From Karalla daura (taxonomy: Eukaryota > Chordata > Actinopteri > Chaetodontiformes > Leiognathidae): 64,000 bases of DNA. Positions 38,815 to 49,557 of this stretch are shown one piece after another. The notes beneath the pieces are model-generated. The model was not told where the DNA came from. It did no database searches and saw only the letters and a list, made by a program, of their open reading frames with translations. Every line of letters starts with the position of its first letter. Position 1 is the first letter of the stretch. Made by a program: the position numbers and the translations under genes. The stretch is taken from NCBI GenBank assembly GCA_029224185.1, contig CM055206.1, forward strand, positions 9,724,183-9,788,182. The letters run 5' to 3'.

Positions 38815-38974
38815 TTCCCCTCGGCCTATCACAGCTCCGCCTCGCGCTGACGCCGCCACCAGGAAGTGGAGCGCAGGCTGCTTTGTTTTGTTTTGGTCGT
38901 GGGAGTCTGGGCGAGAGGCGGCAGGCAGCAGGCAGCGGGCAGCCAGCCTGGAGGTCCCTGCCGCGGGTCAACAA
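38815..38974 (+). promoter_or_regulatory. rnf217: rnf217 promoter / 5' UTR, CpG-rich
   Basis: The sequence switches abruptly from AT-rich to GC-rich at about 38815 and stays CpG-dense through exon 1 to about 39800. There is an ETS-type ggaagt site at 38862-38867 and no TATA box. The transcription start should lie in this interval. The exact base cannot be read from sequence. Confidence 0.6.
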
Positions 38975-39919
38975 ATGGGGAGAGCCGCGTCGGGGATGGA
39001 AGATGACGGCCCGATAGCTGACGCCCGTAAAATGCCGAGTTTTATCGGCACTTTCGAGGAGGGAGGGAGGGCGAAACTGTCCCGCAGCCTGCCTCCGACG
39101 GAAAGTTCCCGCACGGACGGGGGGAAAGTTGGAGATTCGGACCCGGTGCTCCCGGTGGGCGGTGCGGAGCCGGAGCCGGAAGAGCGGAGCAACAACAACA
39201 ACAACTGCAACGGAGGAGGAGGAGGGGGAGGAGGGGGAGACAGTAAGAGGAGGGCGAGCGCTGTGGAGATTTTAATCCGGAATTTAGGGGTGTCGAGGTC
39301 TCCCTCTCTCCGTCGACACTCGGCCAGGCGGATGCAGTGCGAGAGCCGAGAAGGAGACGCCGAGAGCGAGTGCAGCGACGGCGAGAGGTCGGAGCGCGAC
39401 GCGGGCGACGCGGGGACAGAAAACGAGCCCACCCCGAGCCCGTTGACCAGCTCGGACGGACGGGGAGCGGAACGTTTGACGGCCACGGGTCGGTCCGGTG
39501 CTAACGCCGCCCCTCCGAGCGACTCTTTCCGACGCAAGGAGCACGTCTACTGCACTGTTTACTGCATCGCCAACGACGGCCACAGGAAAGACGCTGAAAT
39601 CTCAGATAATGACGCTGTGGCGGCCGAACCGGGTCCGGACACGGGACGGGGTCCGGATCCGGAACTGTACACATCATCGCAAATGGACGCGGAGGCCGGA
39701 CAGGACGCGGGTTCGAGTCCCGGCCCGGTGCTGTACACTTTGGATGACCTGGTGGATCCTTTCGGGGACATGGCCCGCTGGTCGTCTTCGGGTCGGGCCG
39801 GTGCAGAGACTACCATGCACTGCTGCCGGGTGTGCCTGGAGAGCAAATCCATCGCACCCCTGCCCTGCTGCGGGAAGGCCGTGTGCGATGAGTGCATGAA
39901 GCTCTACGTCACCTCCCAG
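38975..39919 (+). CDS. rnf217: rnf217 exon 1 (RBR E3 ubiquitin ligase RNF217)
   Basis: This exon encodes 315 residues. The N-terminal 280 are low-complexity and probably disordered, with poly-Asn and poly-Gly (about residues 74-90) and Ser/Arg/Glu-rich stretches. An island, EHVYCTVYCI, resembles one I recall in mammalian RNF217. RING1 starts near residue 284 (CRVC, CC, CDEC). The first in-frame ATG is 38975. An ATG at 38996 has a better context (G at -3 and +4), and no in-frame ATG lies further upstream. The donor is cag|gttggt at 39920. RNF217 is a RING-between-RING ligase with a C-terminal membrane anchor, reported to ubiquitinate the iron exporter ferroportin. The assembled protein here is 562 residues (human about 542, from memory). 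Confidence 0.93.
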
Positions 39920-39984
39920 GTTGGTGGGAGGTAGGATGGAGGGGGGTCACAGCTGCCTCCAGCTGCTTAGAAGTGTCCTTGAGC

Positions 39985-39985
<1 letters not shown>

Positions 39986-40048
<63 letters not shown>
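39986..40048. repeat. (CA)n microsatellite in rnf217 intron 1
   Basis: About 31 CA units. The preceding 'gaagtgtccttgagcaacac' matches the core of the SINE family seen at 40195-40370, so the microsatellite seems to have grown from a SINE-internal 'caacac' stretch. Confidence 0.9.
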
Positions 40049-40051
<3 letters not shown>

Positions 40052-40194
40052 TTGTCACATTTGTCACACTTGTATTGTGTCATACTTGGTTACAGTCGGG
40101 ACAGGCATGGGCAGAAACATGCCCGCTAGGAGCAAATCCTGGTTCAAAACTGGTGCCTCTTTTTCAAGGACACTTAAAATGTCCTTGAAAGCAA

Positions 40195-40370
40195 GTTTTC
40201 CCTGGGTCCACAGATCATAAGGTTGATGGTTCAGTCCCAGTCTCTAAGTCAAAGTATCCTTGGGCAGCATACCGACTCCTAAAAGTGAATGTGTGTGAAT
40301 GGTGGCCCTTATAGGGTAGTCTCTGCCACCAGTATAAGACTGTGACTTGTGTCTGTATAAGTGGTCAAGC
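40195..40370 (+). repeat. tRNA-derived SINE relic (family B)
   Basis: It shows 'ggttgatggttcagtcccag' (B-box-like), 'aagtatccttgggcagcata' and 'gtgaatgtgtgtgaatgg', then 'tataagtggtcaagc'. This is the layout of a common fish SINE whose consensus ends in 'aaagcgctttgagtggtc'. It is heavily diverged. Confidence 0.55.
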
Positions 40371-42443
40371 ACAGGAGCTGGCACCCGAGGAATTTAACTC
40401 ACTCATAACTGGTGCGTCTTCTTCAAGGATGTCCAAAATGTCCAAAACAACATGTGCAGCCCTCCTTATGCTGTGATGACAACTGTTTACCTTGTGAATC
40501 TGGGTCACCAACACATTCTGCACCAATATTTGGAGGATTTTCCCACAATAGCTCACTTTGTGTTCCCTCTTCAAGGCTTACCTTTGTGCAGAGGGTACAA
40601 TACTTTTGCATTATCAGTCTATTTATAATTTGCCCGTGCGCCCCCCTTTTCGTTGCCAGAAAATCCATCATTCTGTGGAGTGGCGCCAAAGTTTTTTTTC
40701 TCTTCTTTTTAAAGTAAGACAGTCCCATCTGGGTCACAATAGGGACACGGCATGTCTTCCGGCTACGCCGTCTGATCGAGTTGAGAAAAGTTGAGCAGAG
40801 GTGAAGATTTACACTTGTAAATCCCGGAAATGACTTTATGAATAATAGATAGATGAAACATTTGCCTCCATTAACGCTGCGTGGCTGTGGTGGAAATGGT
40901 TGCTCGGCAGAGAGAGGCGGATTGCCTGCCGCTCTCCAACGCAGCTTAAGTGTTTCTCAATGGATTTTTTTTTAAGTGCCTTTCCCATGAACGGATGCCA
41001 GAGAGGTTACAATCCCCGGCCCTTTTGCTACTGTTACTATAATCTGCTCCACTATGTTTAGATAATACAGCTTTTATCACACACTCAGAGCCTTCTCTAT
41101 CGTGCAAATATCTTGCCTTGATAGCAAGGCGCGGATGATCGTGCACACGCAGAGACGAGCGGGCTCTGCGATAAGCTTGCTCAGAGCGAGATAGGAGTCG
41201 TGTAAACTGTCCCGTGGAGGTGGAATCTGTTTTTTTTCCGGACTAAAACAGCACACATGCTCGGTGTTAACCCCTGGTAGATCCTGCGAGTGTTATGTCA
41301 GAGAGACCGGAGCGTGCAGACACAGATCGGACCCCCGGAGGGGATTTAGTACATGGTGCACAGCGGGGGACTGGATTGAGCTGGTTAGGTGCCAACATGT
41401 GCCAGGGATTACACCAGGGACGTACTTGACATTAACCAGCTGGATCTAGGTTGTTGGGTTCATAGTAGAAACGCTGAAAAGCTGTATAAACTGATATTTC
41501 CTCCTCAAAGTGTTGATATAATATGTCACACAATCGGATATACTTATTCAGCACCATCACGTCACAGTACGTTGCTCAAAGAACTGAATGGTCCACTTCA
41601 CCCATTACATCAAATCACTGTTTGTTTGTTTATTCATTTAAGTGTTCAATCGATATTAAAAGTCACTATTCCAGCTGTCACTTGTTGGTAATAAGATTTT
41701 CTTAATAATTCTTTAGCTCAGTGGTTTTGAGGTGAAAAATAAAATGCACCTCAGTGATTTGTTATTGTGCTCGTTTGGTACGAAGTTTCCAATATTTTGG
41801 ACGAATGATCCGAATTTAAGTCTTCTGAAAGTAGCAGCTGGGAAGTGATTAAAAGTACAGAATAAGTATTGAATTAAACTGTTATATTGATCAATAAATT
41901 GATTAAATTGGGAGTAAGGGTAAAAATGCCGGAGACCTCCTGTCATCGCAGCAGAGGCAGGGAATTTGACCAAAGTTCGCCCGACTGTTTGGAAAACCTG
42001 CTTCGGGACCCTAGGAAGTGGAGAGTGGAGCGACTTCATCTAGCTAATAATATGTCTTCGCACCTCAGATGAGACAATAAGTCAATAATTAGGTAACAAC
42101 ACATGTCACGAGACGGGCTCCAGGCAACATGCGGGAGCGCTGGCAGCGTGCTGGCTGACACAGACTGGTACCAGCCTCAGCACAGTCACTGGTCACCACT
42201 GCCCCACAGCTGCCAAAGGCCCGCTGTCAGGGTTCAGCCCTGTTTTAAACCACCCTCCTGCTTCTCTGTTGGCGTGTGTTTCCTCTCTCTGTCTCTGACA
42301 GTGACGATCCCGAGTCCACATTTCAGACCACACACACACACATACGCGCAGTTACACATGCATATGAGACACAGATCGGGTGGCAGCCATCCTAACCCGT
42401 CCAACCAGTCTGGTCATTGCAGTAGTGGCTGTTGTAGCAACTA

Positions 42444-42444
<1 letters not shown>

Positions 42445-42514
<70 letters not shown>

Positions 42515-42521
42515 ACACACA
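42445..42521. repeat. (CA)n microsatellite
   Basis: About 37 CA units with one T interruption near 42510, in rnf217 intron 1. Confidence 0.95.
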
Positions 42522-43306
42522 TTAGGTCGCCCCGCCACAGAGGAAACATTTTCACAATCGTGAAATGGAGCTGCAGACCGTCTCCGGGTGTTTGTTTGCA
42601 CGTGCCGTCGGGGAGGGGACCTCGGTTGCAAAACCGTGATGATGCTTTTGTGCTTTCTGTCTTGCACGCACAGAGAGAGAGAGAGGGGAAAAAACGCCCG
42701 AGCACGTGTCTGTTTCAGTTGGTCTGGGTGGCGTTGATGGCGTGAGTGGACGAGATGATATGAGGAGGACGGAGAGATGTGTAACCAGAGGGGAAAAAAC
42801 CTGAGAGGCAGTACAGACAAAACAAATAAAATGAGGGAGAAAAGAGATGAACTCATCATGAGACTCATCCTAATGCGTCGTCAATCAGTGATGCTTGGAG
42901 TTTGTATTGATGCGACGGATTTGTGTCTTCTTACGTAAAAAACTGTAGTAACGTTGTTAAATAGAGCACCCAGATGTGGACATGATCAAAAAGTCAATAC
43001 CTGATGGTTCTGTATCATGTGGGGATAACATCCACTCAGTGTGATATGTGTGTGTGTGTGTGTGTATACATTAATATCTATGTAAACCTCTGCTCTCCAT
43101 CTCTATTATCTACCCTTTACTCTGTCTGTGCTTTGGTAAATTATTAACCATTTCCCAGCAGTGCTGTGAACATTTTCTATGATATTCCACATGTGATGCA
43201 TTAGTGCTGTCCATCTGTGCTGTATGTACCAATGGACAGCATGTCCTATATGTACAAATGGATGCTACGGTCGTATTGAGCACTGTTGTCTCTGCTGCTT
43301 GTCTAG

Positions 43307-43528
43307 GTGCGAATAGCCAAACCCTACATCCACTGTCTTATCCCAGAGTGCAGCAGCTACCTGGAGGAGGCTCTGGTGGTGTCCCATCTGGCCAGCGAGG
43401 ACGTGGCTAAGTACCATTACTTCCTGGAGCTGAGTCAGCTGGACTCCAGCACCAAGCCCTGTCCCCAGTGCAGCCTGTTCACCTCTCTGAAGGAGCACAG
43501 CCCCAGCCGCTCCGAGCACAAGTACAAG
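43307..43528 (+). CDS. rnf217: rnf217 exon 2
   Basis: The exon lies between gtctag and gtgagg and is exactly 74 codons (residues 316-389). It completes RING1 with IHCLIPEC and carries the linker into the in-between-RING domain (SYLEEALVVSHLASEDVAKY, then LDSSTKPCPQC). It is in phase 0 at both ends. The KPCPQC pair supplies zinc ligands of the IBR domain. Confidence 0.95.
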
Positions 43529-43852
43529 GTGAGGCACGCTCGCCGCCTGCCAAACGTTCGTCCCTCGGAAAAGAAACCACTCGAGGAGTTTTCAGGCTTG
43601 TCCAGATGGTTTGTGAGATTGTGGAGCGGCCTGTTTGATGCCTGCCGGTACAGTTACAGCGGTCCTGTGGCAGCTCAGCGTTGCTGTTGTGCATCTTTAA
43701 ACAGCTGCAGCACTTTTTTTTTGCAAAGCTGAAGTTGCTTGTGCGGCTTTTACTGGCAGCTGTGCCTGTAATCCTAGTTTCTCCCTGATTGTGGCATCAG
43801 CAGAGGCCCGACTCCGCTTCATTATCGCATTTTCAACTCCACGGATTAGCAT

Positions 43853-44300
43853 TGTGGGCAGCGCAGTGACATGGTGGATAGCACCGTCTCATCACAGCCT
43901 GAAGCACCTGGGTTTGACTCCTGGGCCTTTTCTGTGTACCACACTGCTGTGTGACCGCTCGATATAGAGGATTTACATTTATACGTATGTCTAAGGCCAG
44001 GTTAATCTATCCTTTGTTTGCTTTATTTGCTCGGGCTCTGTGTGGAGTTGCATGTTTGCAGTTTGCAAGTCCAACCTGTGTAATCATGAGTTTTCTCCAG
44101 GTATTCCGTCTTCTCCCACAGTGCTAAACATGCACAGTTAGGTCAACTGGAGACTCTAAAGTGCCCCCATGTGTGAGTCTGAGAGTGAATGGTGTGTGTG
44201 TTTGAGAGAGAGATCTGTCCAGGGTGTGTTATTTGTCTGCATCATATGTGTGCTGAAGATAGGCCCCAGCTGTACAAAAAGAGTAAGACAATGGATAAAT
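43853..44300 (+). repeat. SINE-like family A, long copy in rnf217 intron 2
   Basis: This copy has 'cagcgcagtgacatggtgga' at the 5' side, the B-box-like 'gggtttgactcctgg', 'gtgtggagttgcatgtttgc', 'gtcaactggagactctaaag' and the tail 'gaagataggccccagctg' followed by 'aatggataaatg'. An approximately 90-bp stretch in the first third does not match the other copies. Confidence 0.6.
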
Positions 44301-44430
44301 GATTTTCAAATCTCTGCATATGCATAATAAGACATCTCCCAAGTCTGCCAAGTGTGTGTGTGTGTGTAAATTCCCAGTTCCTATCAGCACATGGAGCTAA
44401 CACGCCTTTTGTCCTCCGTCCCGACCGCAG

Positions 44431-44595
44431 GTCCAGTGTAGCAGCTGCCAGTTTGTGTGGTGCTTTAAATGCCACGCGCCGTGGCACAACGGGATCAAGT
44501 GTCGCGACTACAGGAAGGGAGACAAGCTGCTGCGGAGCTGGGCCAGCGTCATCGAGCACGGCCAGAGGAACGCCCAGAAATGCCCGCAGTGCAAG
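44431..44595 (+). CDS. rnf217: rnf217 exon 3
   Basis: The exon lies between ccgcag and gtgaga and is exactly 55 codons (residues 390-444). It encodes most of the IBR zinc ligands (CSSCQFVWCFKC, HAPWH, C) and the helical linker GDKLLRSWASVIEHGQRNAQ that leads to RING2. It ends with KCPQCK, the first zinc pair of RING2 (C440, C443). Confidence 0.95.
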
Positions 44596-46348
44596 GTGAG
44601 ACCTGGGGGGGGAGAGATTGGGACGGAGCGGGGGGTTTGACTGACGCAGGGTGGAATTGCTGTAGATGAATAAATCGATGGAGGTAAAGAGGCGTGAGAG
44701 CGGCGGATGGGGGGTGATGGATGGATGGAGAGCTGCGGAGGAGCAGACCGGGCTTTAGAGTGCATGCGGGGGAAGCGGGACGAGCCGCGCAGACACGCTC
44801 AAACAACAATGATGTCCACTCACTCTCTCACAATCCTGAAAGGGGGGGGGGGGTATTTAATGCGACTGTCTGAGCGAGACGGACGGTAACTTCATCACCA
44901 GTTTGTGGGAAATGCTTGTTGGCGGCCGCAGCCACCTTGCGTCTGAGCCGGTCCATCTCCCCTGCCCCCTGGAAATCACAGGAGAGGATTCCTGTTGGAC
45001 AGATTGGTGTCACGCTCTGTCTTCAGCTGAGGAAGAGGCTGGACCTGATTCAGCGGACGGTAAAGCAGCCAAAACGGACAGGATTTATGAAGTGCACAGC
45101 TGAACACACTGAACTGGACGCTTCAGCGTGACTAGAGGAGGAAACTGGCACTGTAGCGCAACACGAGCACATCTCACAGTAAAGCATGCTGCGGCGGCTC
45201 AGTACTGGGGGAGATGTGTGGCGGGCGGGAGAGGCGTGGTAATGTCTTGAAGAATCAGGCCCCGAGCTAAAAGAGCAAACATCTTCCCCCTCTTGAACTC
45301 GGCTCCACGATGCGACTACGGTACGACGTTGTAGTTAAACAGCGCTTTTCAAGTACGCAGAGACTTTGCTTTGCATAGAAAGCATATAACAGGCACCAGA
45401 GGCTCAACCACTAGAGCAGCAGAGCAGAAGGAGACAAAGAGAGTGGTGAGCGGCTGGCAGTGCATGCATTAGTGGAGGAGGCACTGTTGTAGAGACGGGT
45501 TTGTTAAATGTTCACTCCAAGGATGGTATAGAGTGGTGCAGCAGCAGTAAATGCCCTCCCAGCTGCGGAGGTTGGTCCTCGTGGTCTCCAGGATGTATAC
45601 ATACCAGATTATATATATATATGTATGTATATGTGTATACATGTATCAGATGTGTCAAGTAGCCATTTTCACGCAATTATCTGTCCTTTTTGCTCCTTAT
45701 GTTCATAAATGGAGTAGAAGTAAAGTAGCTACATTTTTGTGTGTACTCTTTTCTAACTTTTTTTTCAATATTGTTATCTAAAAACGGTCAGTAGTACACA
45801 AATTTGGCTGTATGTATATAAATATATTAACCTACGCTTTGGTCCCTAATGGCATTTTTTCCCTTTCATTCCTTTCACAACCAAAAAACTCATAACCAGT
45901 TCACTTTTCACTTGTACTTGAGTAAAAAGTTTCAGCTGATACTTCAGCTTCTACAGAAGTATTTCTAGACCCCAGGGTCTTTACTTCTACTTGAGTTATA
46001 AATGTGGATACTTCTGACACTACTGATGTATATATGTTGTAGTGGAGGACTGGAGGCTTTTGATCGTGGCAACAGGTGGAGGTGTAGCTTTGATGGGTTT
46101 TTTCTGCTCTCAGACTCAGGAATATGTCATGATTGTAAGCCTTCATTTCACTTCTTTTTTTAATCTAATAAAAGAGGATTTCACAAAATGAAGGAGCCAG
46201 CTGAGTCGGTGTGGGTCACGTAAAGTTAGGGGTCATATAGGACTCTGAAGGTTGGATGGAGAAACATTGGAGCCGTCAGTGTTGGATGTGATGGTCTGGG
46301 TGGGTTTGGTAGCAGGAAACAGTCAGTTTTGTCTTGGTGTCTCTGCAG
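44596..46348 (+). other. rnf217: rnf217 intron 3, about 1.75 kb
   Basis: No gene feature. It contains G-rich low-complexity DNA (44700-44860, with a run of G at 44841-44851) and an AT-rich stretch with alternating TA/TG near 45610-45640. The rest is unique-looking. Confidence 0.7.
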
Positions 46349-46446
46349 ATCCACATCCAGCGCACAGAGGGATGCGACCATATGACCTGTACGCAGTGCA
46401 ACACTAACTTCTGCTACCGCTGTGGAGAGCGCTACCGACATCTAAG
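46349..46446 (+). CDS. rnf217: rnf217 exon 4 (RING2 catalytic exon)
   Basis: The exon lies between ctgcag and ag|gtttgc, 98 nt (32 codons plus two bases). It encodes IHIQRTEGCDHMTCTQCNTN and then FCYRCGERYRHL. By analogy with ARIH1 and parkin, the Cys of EGCDHM (C453) is the active-site cysteine that carries ubiquitin as a thioester. The other cysteines (C458, C461, C466, C469) are zinc ligands. All key residues are intact, so the ligase should be active. Confidence 0.95.
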
Positions 46447-46528
46447 GTTTGCCATCTTTTACTTTCACTTCCCCCCCACCCCCATCTCCCCTGGATGAGG
46501 CGGTCTGATTTCATCTTGGATCTTCCAG

Positions 46529-46632
46529 GTTCTTTGGGGACCACACGTCTAACCTGAGCGTGTTCGGATGCAAGTTTCGTTACCTCCCGGACAAACCTCA
46601 TCTGAGACGGCTAGTCCGAGGCTCCGTCTGCG
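46529..46632 (+). CDS. rnf217: rnf217 exon 5
   Basis: The exon is 104 nt and is separated from exon 4 by an intron of only 82 nt, near the lower practical limit. It encodes RFFGDHTSNLSVFGCKFRYL and then PDKPHLRRLVRGSVC, the segment between RING2 and the membrane anchor that is nearly identical to mammalian RNF217 as I recall it. The donor g|gtaaga is followed 13 nt later by a GT repeat. Confidence 0.94.
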
Positions 46633-46645
46633 GTAAGAAGGTGTC

Positions 46646-46670
46646 TGTGTGTGTGTGTGTGTGTGTGTGT
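46646..46670. repeat. (TG)n repeat just after rnf217 exon 5 donor
   Basis: About 13 TG units starting 13 nt into the intron. UG-rich RNA close to a donor is a potential CELF or TDP-43 site. Confidence 0.85.
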
Positions 46671-47846
46671 ATGTTCTGTACTTAAAGGAAAAAGAAGGAG
46701 ATAATCCTTTCAACCTTAGCTAATGAAGGGATTAGATTTTCTCCTCTTTCATGGTTTCTCTGCAGGTAAGCAAGCTCAATGAACACGTTAATTAGGAACT
46801 GTGAGTAGTATGATTGTAAAAGACCTTGAAAGGCTTTTTGTGTTTTGATGAGCTGTATTTTTTCACTTTTGCCACTACTTTAGGCTTAAAAGTGCCAGAT
46901 TGAGATGATTTAATGAGTTCATTTCATTACTTATGGTGCACTGATTAATTCTAATCAAAATATCCATCCAAAATATCCAGTTGGTCTAACCCTAACATGA
47001 ACTCAAGATATAGATAGGTAAATATGACCACTGTGTAATATTTGTTTTGTTCTTATTGTCTGTTGTGTGTTTTGCTCTGTTTACGGTATTAATATTTGAT
47101 GTTTATATTCATTTCATTTTGTGATTTTTACTTATCTATCTGTAGTCTTTAGCCACACGGGCCTCCACAAAATAATGATACGGTCTCTCCCCCTTCCCTG
47201 AATCAGGCTTCTTTCCCATTATTCTGCCTCAGTGAGTGATTGCAAACATTGATCTGAGCGCCCGTGATCACCAAAAAAACCCCAAAACATCTGAGTGGTG
47301 CACTCAGCTGTTGATTGTAATTGCAGGCCAGAGTGAGCCTCAGTAATACAAATCACAGTGGACTGCCTTTCCTTCCCGATCGAGCGGCGAATCTGATCTG
47401 AACGTGTTGCTGCAGCGTCTGACGCCCGGCGCAGGTTTTCTAATGAACAGTGCACACGTCTCGCGAGCCATCGCGTGCGTGGCGGTAATGAAGCGCTAGT
47501 GGAAGGTGAAGGCTCTAGATGGGTCGGAGCCGGCTCTCCTCGACAGCTACAGCTAGTTATACCAGCGGGGCGCCTGCCGGAACGGGAGCTCATTTGTCCT
47601 GTAACAAAGGAGCGTTTAGCCGTTAGCCGCCGCCACTGCCACAGGCTGCTCGCTGCACACGTTCTGCTTATTATAAGAGTTTCACCGTCAGCGCAGTTGA
47701 CTTTTTCTATTACATTTTTTCTCCCCGTCCTTTCTCTGCTCTCTCAATAACTCCACAGTCAAAACGAATGCACCAAAAGTTGGGAATATCCTGCAACAAA
47801 ACAAGTTGTTTTTTCAGTCCCTCTTTAAATGACACTTCCTCATCCT

Positions 47847-47849
<3 letters not shown>

Positions 47850-47908
<59 letters not shown>
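47850..47908. repeat. (CT)n tract forming the rnf217 exon 6 polypyrimidine tract
   Basis: About 29 CT units followed by a further pyrimidine-only stretch to the cag at 47933-47935. In effect the whole 85-nt approach to the acceptor is pyrimidine, apart from the last few bases. Confidence 0.92.
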
Positions 47909-47912
<4 letters not shown>

Positions 47913-47935
47913 TCTTTCTCCTCTCCTCTCTGCAG

Positions 47936-48007
47936 CCACCAAGGTGCTGATAGCTCCGGTGGTCATCCTGCTGGTCATGGTGCTGGGAGCGCTCGCGGTG
48001 GTGATAG
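47936..48007 (+). CDS. rnf217: rnf217 exon 6 (membrane anchor)
   Basis: A 72-nt exon between ctctgcag and g|gtaacg. It encodes TKVLIAPVVILLVMVLGALA followed by VVI, most of a single hydrophobic membrane segment (about residues 515-545 together with exon 7). The phase (1 at both ends) fits both neighbours. Confidence 0.94.
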
Positions 48008-48639
48008 GTAACGTCATTACACGCACCGGCACACAGGCATGCACACCGTCAGGGAGAGGCTTTCCAAAGGAGGGGGGGGTGAACAGATAGCAGCTAAACA
48101 TCTGGACCGCAGTGCTGAGATTTCCCCTCCGCCCTGCAGAAGCAGCTGCACAGTCAGAGGTCGTATTTCAGCATGACGTGATCCTAGCGCTCGTAACTAG
48201 CGTAGAATCGCTTCATTTCTTGGGCCGGACTGCGGCCTTTCTATCTTTTGCCCCGTTTACACTACGTGGTACCGGCTCGGCTCAACTCGACTCAACTTTG
48301 TGTGCGTCTCCATTACCTGGAACGCGCGACTGAGTTGATCGATGACTGATTTTTCGCCTGCCGGGCCGAGTCAGTGCAGAGTTGCCGAGAACGCGGCATC
48401 AGAGTGGTCACGACATGATGTGGCATCATGGCGCGGCCTGACGCCATGTTTAAAAACAACAACAACAAAACAAAAAAGCCTGCTCTTCATTTATCATTCT
48501 CTCGTTCTCAAGATACGAGAACGAGACAAGAGAGCTTGGTGGGGCAACGCGCAGTGAGCGTGCCTGCGTTGCTATGACGACCAGATACGACCGGACGGCT
48601 CAATTTCGTGGTAATGGAATGGAAACGTGCTCCAGCCAG

Positions 48640-48806
48640 GCCTAGTTAAGCATAGCCTAGCTGAGCCTGGCCTGGCCTGGCCTAGCCTAGCCTTGCCTAG
48701 GCGAGCCTCGCCTAGCTGAGCCGAGCCTGGCCTGGCCTAGACGAGCCTAGCCTTGCCTAGCCTAGACGAGCCTAGCCTAGCTGAGCCGAGCCTAGCTGAG
48801 CTGAGG
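48640..48806 (+). repeat. CCTAG-type minisatellite with higher-order structure
   Basis: The stretch is built from five-base words of the type cctag, cctgg, ccttg, gcgag, acgag and ctgag. Larger blocks such as 'cctagctgagccgagcctgg' recur about every 60 bp. It is purely repetitive, with no frame of interest. Confidence 0.85.
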
Positions 48807-48960
48807 TGTGTTTACAGCTATTTGGAGACTCTAAATTGCGCCTCGATGTGGGAATGAATTTATGTGTGTGTGTGACCTGTGAAGGATCAGTCCAGGGTGC
48901 ATTCAGCCTCCGCCCTATGTGCTGGGTTAGACCCTCACAGCAGCAGTTGGGTGGGTATCC
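48806..48960 (+). repeat. SINE-like family A fragment
   Basis: It has 'ttggagactctaaattgcgc' followed by 'gtgtgtgtgtgacctgtgaa' and 'tccagggtgcattcagcctc', corresponding to the middle of the longer copies. It abuts the minisatellite directly. Confidence 0.55.
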
Positions 48961-49474
48961 ACATAATCATCCCCCCCGACCCCCCCCGTCTCTCTGGGGC
49001 AGCGTTGTGCCTCCTGAGGCCACGTTTGTAGAGTAATCACGTGCTGCTGTGTGGAGGGCGTGTGTGCCCTCTGTCAGACAGTATCGTCAAGTCCCAGGAC
49101 CTCGGCTGAACCGTAATTAGTGTTAATCTCTTCCCCGCGTCTGCACATCTGACAGATGATCGGCTGCGGGCTAACAAGCCGCAATGGCTGATTCATGTTT
49201 ATTTATTTATTTATTTATTCATTTTTTGTCGTTGTTATTAGCAGCATTGTGCCGCTGCCCGCCCTCCCTCACTCCCTCCCTCGCGCTCAATTAATTTCAC
49301 ATATCCCCAGTCCGTTTGCGCTGTGCTGGAAGATGGAATAATTGAATCACATTTATACAGAGACTCCCATCAGAGGCTGTAATGGCCCATGGTCGCCGGC
49401 GTTCTGGGCATTTAGGGAGCGGAGTAGTGCTGCCTGGGGCCTGCGCTCCCTAACCCTACACCTCCCGCCCGCAG

Positions 49475-49557
49475 GTTTGGTCGTCTTCCCCGTCTACTAC
49501 GTCTGCAAGAGGAGGAAGAAGCAGCAGCGCACTCAGGGCTCCGGACGCTGGATCTGA
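49475..49557 (+). CDS. rnf217: rnf217 exon 7 (C-terminal tail and stop)
   Basis: The exon starts after cccgcag and ends at the TGA at 49555-49557. It encodes GLVVFPVYYVCKRRKKQQRT and then QGSGRWI: the end of the membrane segment followed by a basic cytoplasmic tail (CKRRKK) that fits the positive-inside rule. Total coding length is 1689 nt including the stop. Confidence 0.94.

Larger units (their letters stand above)
39920..43306 (+). other. rnf217: rnf217 intron 1, about 3.4 kb
   Basis: No exon is recognised. It contains a CA tract (39986-40048) close to the donor, a SINE relic (40195-40370), a second CA tract (42445-42521) and a short GT tract (43047-43064). The rest is unique-looking. Confidence 0.75.
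48008..49474 (+). other. rnf217: rnf217 intron 6, about 1.5 kb
   Basis: It holds a GC-rich stretch with 'acgtggtaccggctcggctc' (48260 region) that resembles a fish MITE end, a CCTAG-type minisatellite (48640-48806), a family A SINE-like fragment (48806-48960) and a TTTA tract (49199-49220). No coding signal. Confidence 0.7.

Noticed and set aside
38888..38974. A longer rnf217 N-terminus beginning at 38888
   Set aside because: The codon at 38888 is TTG, not ATG. The first ATG in the frame is at 38975.
38968..39583. Antisense frames of 99-189 codons opposite rnf217 exon 1
   Set aside because: They are shadows of a GC-rich coding exon. The sense frame carries RING1 and splices correctly, and the antisense frames show only Pro/Leu-rich low-complexity sequence.
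48247..48640. Full MITE with ends at 48247 and about 48818
   Set aside because: The right-hand 'gtttacagct' belongs to the neighbouring SINE-like fragment and the supposed inverted ends match poorly, so borders could not be supported.
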